Positions 24,983 through 34,102 of a DNA stretch of 64,000 nucleotides are shown here, in pieces. Each line of letters starts with the position of its first letter. Positions within the stretch are counted from its first letter, which is position 1. Both the position numbers and the translations under genes were made by a program. The notes beneath the pieces were generated by a model that saw only the letters and a program-made list of their open reading frames with translations, was not told the origin of the DNA and made no database searches. The DNA is taken from positions 1 to 64,000 of the forward strand of contig JABDKW010000021.1 in assembly GCA_013002025.1 (NCBI GenBank), written 5' to 3'. The DNA is from Gammaproteobacteria bacterium. GTDB taxonomy: Bacteria; Pseudomonadota; Gammaproteobacteria; Arenicellales; Arenicellaceae.

Positions 24983-27331
24983 ATGATCAAATTGATAGAA
25001 CGCTTTGGATCCTGGATAGTCGATTTGGTGTTGCGTTGGCGATGGCTGTCACTGTTGTTTATGGTGCTGCTTACCATTGGCCTAAGTCTGCCGATGAAAA
25101 ACCTCGGTATGTCTACCGAGTATCGGGATTACTTCGGCCCGGAAAATCCGCAATTGCTGACCTTCGATAACCTGGAAACCAACTACACCAAAATCGATGC
25201 GGCACTATTTGTGGTGCAGCCCGCCGATAAAAAAATATTCAGCCAGGAATCCTACCCCATCGTGCAGAAGATTACCGAGCTGGCCTGGCAACTGCCCGGT
25301 GTCGCGCGGGTTGACTCGATCAGTAATTATCAGCATACCGAAGCTGCTAGCGATGAATTGCTGGTGGGTGATTTATTGCCACTGGATGAGAGTTTCACGG
25401 ATGAACAGCTGGCCAGCAAAGAGGCGATAGCACTGGCTGAGCCGACCATCGCCGGCAGCCTGATTTCACATAATGGCGCCACCGCCGGCATCAACGCGCG
25501 GGTTGACCTGGACAATGACCCCGACGCCGATCTGCCCGATTTTATAGCCGCGGCGCGGGCGATGATCGAGCAAATCGAAGCCGAATACCCAGGTATTCGC
25601 ATCGCCTCGACCGGCAATGCGTTTATGTCCAATGCCTTTGTTGAGGCGGCCGGAGAAGACGCGCTCACCCTGATTCCATTTATGTACGTGGTGCTGTTTA
25701 TTGTGATGACACTGGTGTATCGCAATACCTATGCCACCTTGATTACGATTGCGGTGGTATTGAGCTCCACCTTGATCGCCCTGGGCGTGGGCGGTATTTT
25801 CAGGCTGGAATTGAATTCCATTTCAGTGTCGCTGCCTATCGTGGTGATGACGCTGGCGGTGGCTGACAGCGTGCACATTCTGGTGACCCTTTTGAGTCTG
25901 ATGCGCGGCGGCATGGACAAGATGCAGGCAATCCGCGAGAGCATGCGCATCAATTTTGTGGCGGTGGCGGTAACCAGCATCACTACGATTATTGGCTTCA
26001 TGTGTCTGAACTTCTCGGATACGCCGCCGTTCTGGCACTTGGGTAATCTTAGCGCGGTCGGCATTTTTGCTGCCTGGGTGGCCTCCGTGATGCTGATCCC
26101 AGCCTTGGTCGCCATTGTGCCGATTAAGGTCAAAATGGTCACCAGTGGTGAGCAACAAATTGCCTACGAACCGGTATCCCTAAAGTTGATGCGGCGTCTG
26201 GCACGCTTAAGTACCGTCCACTCCAACAAAATTATTGTGGCCTCGGGCTTGATTTCGGTAGTGGTGTTGAGCGCTATACCGAGGCTGGAGTTTGATGACC
26301 AATTTATCGATTTTTTCAGTGAACGCCTGGATTTTCGTACTGATACCGACTTCACCATCAAGGAATTGAGCGGGATTTACACTGTGCACTATGATATTCG
26401 CAGTGCGGAGCCAGCCGGCATTACCAGCCCCGAGTACCTGCAACATCTGCAGCAATTTTCGGAGTGGTTGCGTAGTCAGCCCGAGGTGCGGGCTGTATAT
26501 AGTTTTACCGATGTGATGCTGCGCTTAAATAAATCCATGCACGGTGACGACCCAGCCTGGTATCGCCTGCCTGAAGACCAGGAGCTGGCGGCCCAGTATC
26601 TGCTGATCTACGAATTATCGCTGCCCTATGGTCTGGATATGAATGACCGGCTGCGTTTTGACAAGTCTGGCACGCGGCTGACCGCAACCCTGGATAAAAT
26701 TTCCTCAGTGACTATGCGCGACTTTGCTCAGCGCTCCAATAACTGGCTGCGCGATAACTTGCCGGCGCATATGTATAGCGAGCCGAGTGGCACTGCGATG
26801 ATGTTTGCCTACATCACCAAGCGTAATCTCGATAGCATGGTATTGGGTAATATTATCGCGGTGGTACTGATCTCATTAGTGATGATGATAGCCCTCGAGC
26901 ATTTCGGCCTTGGGTTACTCAGCATGGTGCCAAATATGCTGCCCATCGTATTTACCTTCGGGCTGTGGTATCTGCTGTTAGGGTCGGTGGGTATGTCCTC
27001 GGCGATCGTCATGGCTTTGTCACTGGGTATCGTGGTGGATAACACCACGCATTTTTTGAGCAAATATCAGCGGGCGCGGCGCGAAAAGGGCGCCACTACT
27101 GAGCAGGCGATTCACTACGCCTTTGAAGTGGTGGGCATGGCATTGCTGGCCAACGCCATAATTCTGGCCGCGGGTTTCGGGATTTTAGGCTTTTCCAGCT
27201 TCCAGCCCAATGTGCAGATGGGCATTATGGTGGCAATCACCATCGTGCTGGCATTGATTATTGATTTACTGTTGCTGCCGGCCTTGCTAATGTTGCGCGC
27301 CCGACGCCGCAAAACCATCGCGCCGGCCTGA
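24983..27331 (+). CDS. MMPL/RND-family transporter
   Basis: 782 residues. The layout is one helix (about 20-40), a large periplasmic loop, five helices (about 225-375), a seventh helix (about 415-435), a second loop, and five more helices (about 615-775). This is the two-repeat RND plan. ADSVHILVTLL and SLGIVVDNTTHFLSKYQ are the conserved helix 4 and 10 segments used in proton relay. MMPL-type members often move lipids or hydrophobic molecules. It is 32 bases after pta and has an AAGGAAAAGG region before ATG 24983. The substrate is unknown. Confidence 0.85.
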   Translation: MIKLIERFGSWIVDLVLRWRWLSLLFMVLLTIGLSLPMKNLGMSTEYRDYFGPENPQLLTFDNLETNYTKIDAALFVVQPADKKIFSQESYPIVQKITELAWQLPGVARVDSISNYQHTEAASDELLVGDLLPLDESFTDEQLASKEAIALAEPTIAGSLISHNGATAGINARVDLDNDPDADLPDFIAAARAMIEQIEAEYPGIRIASTGNAFMSNAFVEAAGEDALTLIPFMYVVLFIVMTLVYRNTYATLITIAVVLSSTLIALGVGGIFRLELNSISVSLPIVVMTLAVADSVHILVTLLSLMRGGMDKMQAIRESMRINFVAVAVTSITTIIGFMCLNFSDTPPFWHLGNLSAVGIFAAWVASVMLIPALVAIVPIKVKMVTSGEQQIAYEPVSLKLMRRLARLSTVHSNKIIVASGLISVVVLSAIPRLEFDDQFIDFFSERLDFRTDTDFTIKELSGIYTVHYDIRSAEPAGITSPEYLQHLQQFSEWLRSQPEVRAVYSFTDVMLRLNKSMHGDDPAWYRLPEDQELAAQYLLIYELSLPYGLDMNDRLRFDKSGTRLTATLDKISSVTMRDFAQRSNNWLRDNLPAHMYSEPSGTAMMFAYITKRNLDSMVLGNIIAVVLISLVMMIALEHFGLGLLSMVPNMLPIVFTFGLWYLLLGSVGMSSAIVMALSLGIVVDNTTHFLSKYQRARREKGATTEQAIHYAFEVVGMALLANAIILAAGFGILGFSSFQPNVQMGIMVAITIVLALIIDLLLLPALLMLRARRRKTIAPA

Positions 27332-27380
27332 TCAGTGAGACCAACCCTGGCCCCGACCGCACAACTTATTTTGAATCTTT

Positions 27381-28403
27381 ATGTCAGCACCCACTAACGA
27401 CATCGATATTGCCGCCCTTGGCGCGTATCTTGAACAGCAAATTGACAGCTTTCACGGGCTGCGTGAGCTGATTAAGTTTGACGTTGGCCAGTCCAACCCC
27501 ACCTATAAGCTGGTGGCAGACAGCGGCGAATATGTGCTGCGCCGTCAGCCGCCGGGCGAATTGCTAAAGTCTGCGCACCAGGTAGATCGCGAATATCGGG
27601 TTATGCATGCTCTGGCCGACACTGATGTGCCGGTGCCGCCCATGTATCACCTGTGCGAAGACCGCGATGTGTTGGGCTCAATGTTTTTCGTAATGGGGTT
27701 CGCAGCCGGAGAACAGTTTATTGACCCCCGCCTGCCACCGATCGATAAGGCCGACCGCAAGGATTATTTCTACGCCGCAATCGACACCATGGCGGCGATC
27801 CATGATGTGGATCTCGGCGCCGTGGGGTTAAGTGATTTTGGTAGGGGCGTGGATTATTTTGCGCGCCAAACTGCCTTGTGGACCAAGCAATATCGTGCCG
27901 CCGAAACCGACAACAAACCTGATATGGAAACGCTGATCGAATGGCTGCCGGCTAATATGCCGGCCGATGATGGGCAGCTCACACTGACTCACGGCGATTA
28001 CAAATTCGACAATATGTTATTCGTCAGAGGTCAGCCACAAGTGCTGGCGGTGCTGGACTGGGAATTGTCTACGCTGGGGCACCCGGTGGCGGATCTGGCT
28101 TATTTCTGCATGTGTTTGCGCATGCCGAGTTCCGGTCTGGTGCTGGGTCTCGGAGGGCTGGATCTCAAAGAGCTGGGAATTCCTGGTGAAGAGCAACTGC
28201 TGGCGCGCTATTGCAGCACCCGCAGTATCGATGATGTGCCGTATTTTAATACCTTTCTGGCCTTCAGCTTTTTTCGCCTGGCGTCGATCTCACAGGGCGT
28301 ATACAAACGCTCCAAGCTCGGCAATGCGTCCAGCGAGAAAGCGGTTTTCGCTGGCGAAGCCGCGCGCCTGCTGGCCGCGGAAGCGGTTAAGCTGATCAAC
28401 TAA
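27381..28403 (+). CDS. APH/choline-kinase-like phosphotransferase, acyl-CoA dehydrogenase 10/11-associated type
   Basis: 340 residues. The nucleotide-binding part has FDVGQSNPTYKLVADSGEYVLRRQPPG. The catalytic loop is LTHGDYKFDNMLF and the metal-binding segment LAVLDWELSTLGHPVADLAYF. This branch matches the kinase-like domain fused to acyl-CoA dehydrogenases ACAD10/11 in animals, where it helps phosphorylate 4-hydroxyacyl-CoAs. In bacteria it is often beside acyl-CoA and SDR enzymes, as here. An SDR gene follows after 51 bases. Activity is inferred from the family. Confidence 0.85.
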   Translation: MSAPTNDIDIAALGAYLEQQIDSFHGLRELIKFDVGQSNPTYKLVADSGEYVLRRQPPGELLKSAHQVDREYRVMHALADTDVPVPPMYHLCEDRDVLGSMFFVMGFAAGEQFIDPRLPPIDKADRKDYFYAAIDTMAAIHDVDLGAVGLSDFGRGVDYFARQTALWTKQYRAAETDNKPDMETLIEWLPANMPADDGQLTLTHGDYKFDNMLFVRGQPQVLAVLDWELSTLGHPVADLAYFCMCLRMPSSGLVLGLGGLDLKELGIPGEEQLLARYCSTRSIDDVPYFNTFLAFSFFRLASISQGVYKRSKLGNASSEKAVFAGEAARLLAAEAVKLIN

Positions 28404-28454
28404 CGCGATTTTTAATTTAAACCTCTGACTTTTTACAACACCATATACAACACT

Positions 28455-29228
28455 ATGAAACTGGAAAACAAAGTAGCCGTTATTACCGGCGGAGCCTCAG
28501 GCCTTGGCGAAGCAACCCTGCGTCGTTTCGTTACGCAGGGCGTAAAATGCGCCATTTTTGATCTCAATGATAAACGTGGCGCGGCCTTGGCCGACGAGCT
28601 GGGCGACTCGGTTGCCTACTTCAACGTCGATGTAACCAGTGAAGCAAGCGTGGAAGCAGCGGTGGTGCACACCGTGGAAAAGTTCGGCGCGATTCACATT
28701 AACTGTAACTACGCAGGCATCGGTCACGGCGAAAAAACCGTCGGTAAAGAACATAAGCCGCATGCTTTGGACAGCTACAAGCGCGTGGTGGATATCAACT
28801 TGATCGGCACCTTTAATGTGCTGCGACTGTGTGCTGCTCAAATGTCCAAACAGGAGCCTCTAGACGAAGACGGCAATCGTGGTGTGATTCTAAACACCGC
28901 GTCGGTCGCCGGGCAGGAAGGGCAGATTGGCCAGGCCGCTTATGCGGCCACCAAGGGCGCTGTGATCGGCAGTACCATTTGCCTGGCGCGTGATCTGGCG
29001 CAATTCGGTATTCGCGTAAACACCATCGTGCCGGGCCTGATTCACACTCCCTTGTTCGATGAACTGCCGGAGAACGTCTACACAGCATTGAAAGCGTCTG
29101 TGTTGAATCCGCAGCGTCTTGGCAAGCCTGATGAAATTGCGCATCTGGCCCAATATCTGGTCGAGAACGATTATATGAACGGCGAATGCGTGCGCATGGA
29201 CGGCGGTATTCGGATGCAGGCCAGATAA
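28455..29228 (+). CDS. Short-chain dehydrogenase, 3-hydroxyacyl-CoA dehydrogenase type 2-like
   Basis: 257 residues. The cofactor motif is TGGASGLG at residues 11-18, with Asp36 (IFDLND) favouring NAD. The catalytic set is Ser150 (NTASVAG), Tyr163 and Lys167 (YAATK). NYAGIGHGEKTVGKE and VNTIVPGLIHTPLF resemble the HSD17B10 group, which oxidises branched or steroid 3-hydroxyacyl substrates. It follows the APH-like kinase and precedes an MFS pump, so it may act in acyl-CoA metabolism. Confidence 0.88.
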   Translation: MKLENKVAVITGGASGLGEATLRRFVTQGVKCAIFDLNDKRGAALADELGDSVAYFNVDVTSEASVEAAVVHTVEKFGAIHINCNYAGIGHGEKTVGKEHKPHALDSYKRVVDINLIGTFNVLRLCAAQMSKQEPLDEDGNRGVILNTASVAGQEGQIGQAAYAATKGAVIGSTICLARDLAQFGIRVNTIVPGLIHTPLFDELPENVYTALKASVLNPQRLGKPDEIAHLAQYLVENDYMNGECVRMDGGIRMQAR

Positions 29229-29273
29229 CAGATCTGGCTGAAGCATCGACGCACAGTTTAAACGGCAGGATTT

Positions 29274-30707
29274 GTGACTACGCCATCGGCTAATCTGGCC
29301 GAGCCGCAGGAAATTACGCGGCTCGGGCTATCCCTGTTTGTGATTCTGTCGGGCTCGTTTCTAGCGCCCTTGTTGATGCATTCATCAACGCTGGCCATTC
29401 CCGCCATCGCCACCGAGCTGAGCCTCACGGCAGAAACCATTAGCTGGTTTACGCTGGTGCAGGTGTTGGGAAATGTTTGCTTTGTATTACCGGCCGGCAA
29501 GCTAGCCGATAAATTTGGCCGCAAGCGGATCTTTTGTTTTGGCTTGCTGATAGCCGGCTTAGCCTGTTTTGTTGGCGGTGGTGCACAAAGTGGTATGGAA
29601 ATTGTGATCTGCCGCGCACTGCAGGGTATTGGCGGTGCATTTATCTTTGCCAGTGCAGTGGCACTGGTGATGAGCGTGCCACCAGAAGAAGATAAGCCAC
29701 GCGTGATGGGAATCTATATTTCCATCGCCTATATGGGCATCGTGACCGGGCCAATATTTGGTGGGCTGGTGATCGATAATCTGGATTGGCGCTGGGTATT
29801 TTATGTGCCCGGTATTGCCATGACATTAATCGGGTTCATTGGTTTCGCATTGCTGCACTGGGAGCGTTATGGAGACCCGGACACCCGATTGCGGCCGCTG
29901 GATATTTTTCTGTATATGGCGTCGCTGAGCCTGATAGCAGTGGGGATTTTTGATACCAGCGCGCTGACCGGGCAGGCCTTATTGGCGGGCGGTATTTTGT
30001 CTTTTACTGCGTTCTTCTGGTTTCAGACCAAGCGCCGTAACCCCTTGCTGGAAGTCAATCTGTTCCTGCGTAACCGCACGTTTGCGATTTTGGGCACGGC
30101 ACATTTATTGCTGTACAGCGGCTTACTGGCCTTGCCTTTCGCGCTGACCCTGTATTTCCAATTTATCAAAGGGCTGGATGCGCAAACCACCGGTTATATT
30201 CTGCTAGTGCAAGCCTTGTGCACCGCTGTGGTTGCGCCCTTCAATGGCTGGGCCTCGGCCCGTTTTCGACCGCGCTATTTAATATTTGCCGGCATGATTC
30301 TGATGTTGGCGGCGGCTTTTATGCTGGCTCTGCTGGAGATGCAAACCCCGGTCTCACATATCATCGTGGCCTTAGTGCTGGTGGGCTCGGCGGTGGGGGT
30401 GATGGATGCATCGATCATCCACACTTGCATGAGCAGCGTGGAGGAACGCTTATTGGGTAGCGCCTCGGCGACACTTAATGGGCTGCGCATTATGGGTGGG
30501 TTCGTCGGCATCGGCGTTATTTCGTTCCTGATGGATCGACATTTGGGCGAGCAGGAAATTGAACCGCATTTGTTCGGACCACTGATGTCTGTATTCCAGC
30601 AATTCTTTTTGGTGTTTGCGATCCTTGCTGTATTGGCCATGCTGTTACTCGTGGTTGGCGTGCTTACCCGGCCCAAGCAAACTCAAATCTCTGAATCAGC
30701 GAATTGA
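29274..30707 (+). CDS. MFS drug/solute transporter, DHA2-like (14 helices)
   Basis: 477 residues with about 14 hydrophobic helices. GKLADKFGRKRIFCFG after helix 2 is the MFS loop 2-3 motif, and MGIVTGPIFGGLVIDNLDWRWVF contains motif C of antiporters. The start is GTG 29274, with AGGA close before it. DHA2 proteins usually export drugs or metabolites using protons. It is 46 bases after the SDR gene and overlaps nothing; the thioesterase gene begins 14 bases after its stop. The substrate is unknown. Confidence 0.85.
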   Translation: MTTPSANLAEPQEITRLGLSLFVILSGSFLAPLLMHSSTLAIPAIATELSLTAETISWFTLVQVLGNVCFVLPAGKLADKFGRKRIFCFGLLIAGLACFVGGGAQSGMEIVICRALQGIGGAFIFASAVALVMSVPPEEDKPRVMGIYISIAYMGIVTGPIFGGLVIDNLDWRWVFYVPGIAMTLIGFIGFALLHWERYGDPDTRLRPLDIFLYMASLSLIAVGIFDTSALTGQALLAGGILSFTAFFWFQTKRRNPLLEVNLFLRNRTFAILGTAHLLLYSGLLALPFALTLYFQFIKGLDAQTTGYILLVQALCTAVVAPFNGWASARFRPRYLIFAGMILMLAAAFMLALLEMQTPVSHIIVALVLVGSAVGVMDASIIHTCMSSVEERLLGSASATLNGLRIMGGFVGIGVISFLMDRHLGEQEIEPHLFGPLMSVFQQFFLVFAILAVLAMLLLVVGVLTRPKQTQISESAN

Positions 30708-30720
30708 ACAAGGAGTGAAA

Positions 30721-31170
30721 ATGCCAGAGCTGCAAAAACCAGAACCGCTAAAGGACTATAACCATTTAACGCCGCACCGTGTTGTGTGGGGCGATATGGA
30801 TTCCATGCGGCACGTGAACAATACGCGCTATTTTTATTATTGTGAAACCGCTCGGCTGGATTTTATCCATGCGCTCAGCCTTCAATTAGGGAGTGGCGAC
30901 GTGAACACATTGCATCCGAGTATTGCGCTGGCTGAAACCGGCTGCCGCTTTAAAGTATCCCTGACCTTCCCCGATGAAATATTGATCGGTAGCGGTATAC
31001 AGGGCATTGAAGAAACACAGTTTGTCGTCAAGCATCTGATTTACAGCAATAAGCACACTTGCGTCGCTGCTGAAGCCACGGCACGCATGGTGATGTTTGA
31101 TTTTAAAGCCGGCAAACGTGTGCCCATCCCCGACGATTTAATCCAATTGTTAAACCAGCATGCGGTTTAA
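30721..31170 (+). CDS. Acyl-CoA thioesterase, hotdog fold (4HBT-like)
   Basis: 149 residues from ATG 30721, with AAGGAGTG directly upstream; the frame is open into the previous gene but has no better start. RVVWGDMDSMRHVNNTRYFYYCETARLDFI contains the Asp of the 4-hydroxybenzoyl-CoA thioesterase type (split here: RVVWGDMDSMRHVNN, then YCETARLDF). A second hotdog half follows through KVSLTFPDEILIGSGI. It hydrolyses acyl-CoA esters; the acyl group cannot be read. It closes a run of same-strand genes on acyl-CoA metabolism. Confidence 0.87.
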   Translation: MPELQKPEPLKDYNHLTPHRVVWGDMDSMRHVNNTRYFYYCETARLDFIHALSLQLGSGDVNTLHPSIALAETGCRFKVSLTFPDEILIGSGIQGIEETQFVVKHLIYSNKHTCVAAEATARMVMFDFKAGKRVPIPDDLIQLLNQHAV

Positions 31171-31231
31171 GCCTGAGTCAGGCTGGCTGCGTTATACTTA
31201 ATAAACTGACTAAAGCAGTGGGGCTATAGCT

Positions 31232-31603
31232 ATGACCGAATATCAACTACATCAATTGCTTATTGCCAACCGGGCCGATTTCGACAATGCGATCGTGATG
31301 GTGGTGTTGGTGAACTTCCTGTTTATTGTGCTGGCGATGTGGAAGAGCGGCGAATTACCGACTCAAAGTGTGCGCCGCCTGAAGGTCATGTGTCTGGTGG
31401 CCACTACCTTTTTTACGCTGCGAGCGATTGCCGGTCTGGTGCGGCTTGAATTTGTGATTCGGGAAATGGTGCAGTTGGAATCAAACAGGGATTTGTTTGT
31501 GTCGGTGTGGCAATGGCCGACTCTGTTTTTCACAATCGGCGCAGTAGTCGCTAGCCCCCTGGTGGCGATGTATTTTCTGAGCCGTGCAGAGCGGGACTAT
31601 TAA
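31232..31603 (+). CDS. Three-helix membrane protein of unknown function
   Basis: 123 residues. Hydrophobic segments lie at about 18-36 (AIVMVVLVNFLFIVLAMW), 50-68 (VMCLVATTFFTLRAIAGLV) and 92-113 (WPTLFFTIGAVVASPLVAMYF). The protein starts with a charged amphipathic stretch and ends in SRAERDY. No family is recognised. It is 61 bases after the thioesterase gene and convergent with the Nudix gene, 16 bases away. Confidence 0.6.
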   Translation: MTEYQLHQLLIANRADFDNAIVMVVLVNFLFIVLAMWKSGELPTQSVRRLKVMCLVATTFFTLRAIAGLVRLEFVIREMVQLESNRDLFVSVWQWPTLFFTIGAVVASPLVAMYFLSRAERDY

Positions 31604-31619
31604 AGGAGTTCAGTCCAAA

Positions 31620-32336
31620 TTAACAGGCATCATTAATGTAGTGCCAGGCGCCTTCGCGTTGCATGTATAAACGATGTTGTGGGCTGCTTCCTGAGTCCAC
31701 GAAAGTCTCAGCGTGTTTCGCTGCCTCGTAATCCGGGTCTTCCTGATACACGCTGATAACGCCACTGTCCTGTGGCAATGCGCGTGGTTTGTACTCGCGC
31801 AACCCCCGCTTCTGGTAACTGGCCAGGGCTTCTGTGGTGCTATCAAATTGACCTAGTTCGCTTAAGGTAATGTAGGAGGGGCCATTGAGTTTAACGTCGC
31901 CCGCCGTATGCAAGCTTAAAGCTTGAGCAGGGTCAAACCACCGCGCCTCAATTATTTCACCATCGTCGATCACCGGCTCGGCCTCCAGGTGGTTGGCGTC
32001 GGCGGCATAAAACCAGGTCGCGTATCTCTTTTTCATAAGCTTAGGCGTGACCCAATAGGCAAACGGCAACATGTTGCGCGGGCAAACGTCTAGCCCAGCC
32101 TCTTCTTCGGTTTCGCGAGCCGCAGTGATTCTTGCCGCCGATTGCAGTTCGTCGTTGCCTAACAACTCGCGTGCCTGATCATAGTCTTCCGGGTCAATCA
32201 CGCCGCCCGGAAATACCCAGCTGCCGCCGTAGTTAATCTGTTGATTTTTGCGCAGCATCAGCACTTCTAAGTGCTGGGCGTTGTCACGCAGCAATACTAC
32301 GGTGGCTGAGGGTCGGATATGGTTAAGGTCAGTCAA
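31620..32336 (-). CDS. Nudix hydrolase, NUDT19-like
   Basis: 238 residues. The Nudix box is split by a long insertion: WVFPGGVIDPEDYD begins it, and AARETEEEAGLD completes the catalytic helix about 25 residues later. This layout is typical of the NUDT19 (RP2) group, whose characterised members cleave CoA and acyl-CoA. The start is a TTG at 32336 with GGAG (complement of 32343-32346) eight bases before it; no earlier ATG fits. It is followed on the same strand by nothing close, while the upstream amidohydrolase gene ends 48 bases before its start. A role in CoA turnover would suit the region. Confidence 0.8.
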   Translation of the reverse strand: MTDLNHIRPSATVVLLRDNAQHLEVLMLRKNQQINYGGSWVFPGGVIDPEDYDQARELLGNDELQSAARITAARETEEEAGLDVCPRNMLPFAYWVTPKLMKKRYATWFYAADANHLEAEPVIDDGEIIEARWFDPAQALSLHTAGDVKLNGPSYITLSELGQFDSTTEALASYQKRGLREYKPRALPQDSGVISVYQEDPDYEAAKHAETFVDSGSSPQHRLYMQREGAWHYINDAC

Positions 32337-32383
32337 AATTTATCTCCACAAACAAGCTCATATCTTAACACTCGTGCGCAAGC

Positions 32384-34102
32384 TTATTCCGGTGCCGGGT
32401 GTACCGCCCCGCCCAACACTGTGCCCCACACCGGTATGCTGGCGAAATCCTGCGGCTCGATCTTGGTCGGGTCCTGGTCGAGGATGGTGAAGTCAGCCAG
32501 TTTGCCAGGTGTAATGGAACCGATATTGTCCTGCTGTTGAATGGCCCGGGCCGCTTCGATGGTGATGCCACGCAAAGCCGAATCCACACTCATGCGTTGC
32601 TCGGGGGCCAGCAGTGTGCCCTTGGCCGTGATGCGCGAGGCCGCCACACCGGCCAGCGTTAATGGCGAGGCTGGCGCCATTGGTAAGTCGGAGTGAAACG
32701 ACACGGATACACCGTGCTTTTCCAAATCTCCCAAGCGGGAAATCTGTGCGGCGCGCTCCGGGCCAAGCCCGATCTCGGCGTATTTATCAGCCAGGGCCCA
32801 CAGGTAAAATGGATTGGCCGACACCAACACACCGAGTCTGGCGATGCGCTCAGCCTGGCTGGCGTTGGCGTAACCGTAATGGTGCAACACGGTGTGATGA
32901 TCTTTGCGTGGGTGTGTGTCTTGCATGAGTTCGATTAAATCCAGCACTATTTTTACGCCGAGATCGCCGTTCACGTGAATATGCAGTTGATACCCGGCCT
33001 GCCAATAGGCATGCGCGGCGAGGGTTAAATCCTCGGGCGGCATAATCCACTCGCCATGGTGACCGTCAGTATAGCCGTCCTGCATTTGCATCAGCTGCGA
33101 ATAAAACGCGCCGTCGGCCAACAGTTTTACCTGCTTGGGTAAAAAAGTCAGTTGCGTGGTATTGCGCTGCGGCAGTGAGTCCATGATCTGAACGCCAGCC
33201 GCATAACCCTGCTGAGCCAGCGTTTTGCCGTTGCCCACCATAAACACCCGCAGCGGCAGTTGCTCCGCGGCGATTACCTGATTGATGGCGCCCAGCTCCA
33301 TATCCAGATTAAGCAGTGGTGTGCCCTGATCGGCCACCGTGGTGATGCCGTTTTGCAGTGCATGCACAAAGCCTTCTCTGACACCGGCATTAAAGCGTTC
33401 GGGGTTTAATATGACCGGCGCTAATTTTGGGAAGATAGCGAACAGCCCCAGCTCCCAAAAATGGCCTCGTTCAATATCAATGTTGGGGTGGTTTCGATAT
33501 TCCTGTTCATCGATGCCTAACACGTTCATAGCCGCGCTATTGGCAATAATTTCATGAAACGATCGCTGCCAGACGATCACCGGGCGCCCGGCCGCGATGG
33601 CATCCAGGTCGCTGCGATTAAGCTGGCCATGAAAGTACTGATGGTAGCCCCAGGTGATAAATAGCTCATCTGCCGGTGCCGCAGCAATCGCCGCGCTGAG
33701 CCTGGCCAGATACGCCTCGCGCCCTTGTACGCCTTGCACCTGCTGGCTGGGTAATTGCCAATCCCACGGCGTGATAAACGTGGCGGGTAGCAGAATGCCG
33801 GCCAGTGCGGGGTGCAAATGGTTGTCGATCAGGCCGGGCAGAATAATCTTATCCTCGAAGCGCCGGTCTTCGGTTAACTGGAAGTTTTTTAATTTTCGTT
33901 TGAGTGAGCGGACATCACCGACCCCGATAATCCGTTCGCCCGCCACCGCCACCGCGGTCGCCGTGGGCCGTTGCTCGTCCATGGTGAGAATTTTCGCCGC
34001 GCTATACAGAGTTGCCGGTGGTTTTGGCGGAGTGGGGCTGATCGCGCAGGCACTAAGCAGTACCGCGGTGAGAACGGCGCCAACAAACCTCAGTGTCGTC
34101 AT
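32384..34102 (-). CDS. YtcJ-like amidohydrolase family 3 lipoprotein
   Basis: 572 residues. The signal peptide ends in the lipobox VLLSAC. Metal-binding blocks of the amidohydrolase family 3 are present: GLIDNHLHPAL, QLHIHVNGDLGV, LHHYGYA and VSFHSDLPMAP. The C-terminal block SITPGKLADFTILDQDP closes the sandwich domain. Such enzymes hydrolyse amide or related bonds in exported or imported compounds; the substrate is unknown. ATG 34102 overlaps the previous gene's stop by four bases, so the two paralogs are coupled. Confidence 0.88.
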   Translation of the reverse strand: MTTLRFVGAVLTAVLLSACAISPTPPKPPATLYSAAKILTMDEQRPTATAVAVAGERIIGVGDVRSLKRKLKNFQLTEDRRFEDKIILPGLIDNHLHPALAGILLPATFITPWDWQLPSQQVQGVQGREAYLARLSAAIAAAPADELFITWGYHQYFHGQLNRSDLDAIAAGRPVIVWQRSFHEIIANSAAMNVLGIDEQEYRNHPNIDIERGHFWELGLFAIFPKLAPVILNPERFNAGVREGFVHALQNGITTVADQGTPLLNLDMELGAINQVIAAEQLPLRVFMVGNGKTLAQQGYAAGVQIMDSLPQRNTTQLTFLPKQVKLLADGAFYSQLMQMQDGYTDGHHGEWIMPPEDLTLAAHAYWQAGYQLHIHVNGDLGVKIVLDLIELMQDTHPRKDHHTVLHHYGYANASQAERIARLGVLVSANPFYLWALADKYAEIGLGPERAAQISRLGDLEKHGVSVSFHSDLPMAPASPLTLAGVAASRITAKGTLLAPEQRMSVDSALRGITIEAARAIQQQDNIGSITPGKLADFTILDQDPTKIEPQDFASIPVWGTVLGGAVHPAPE

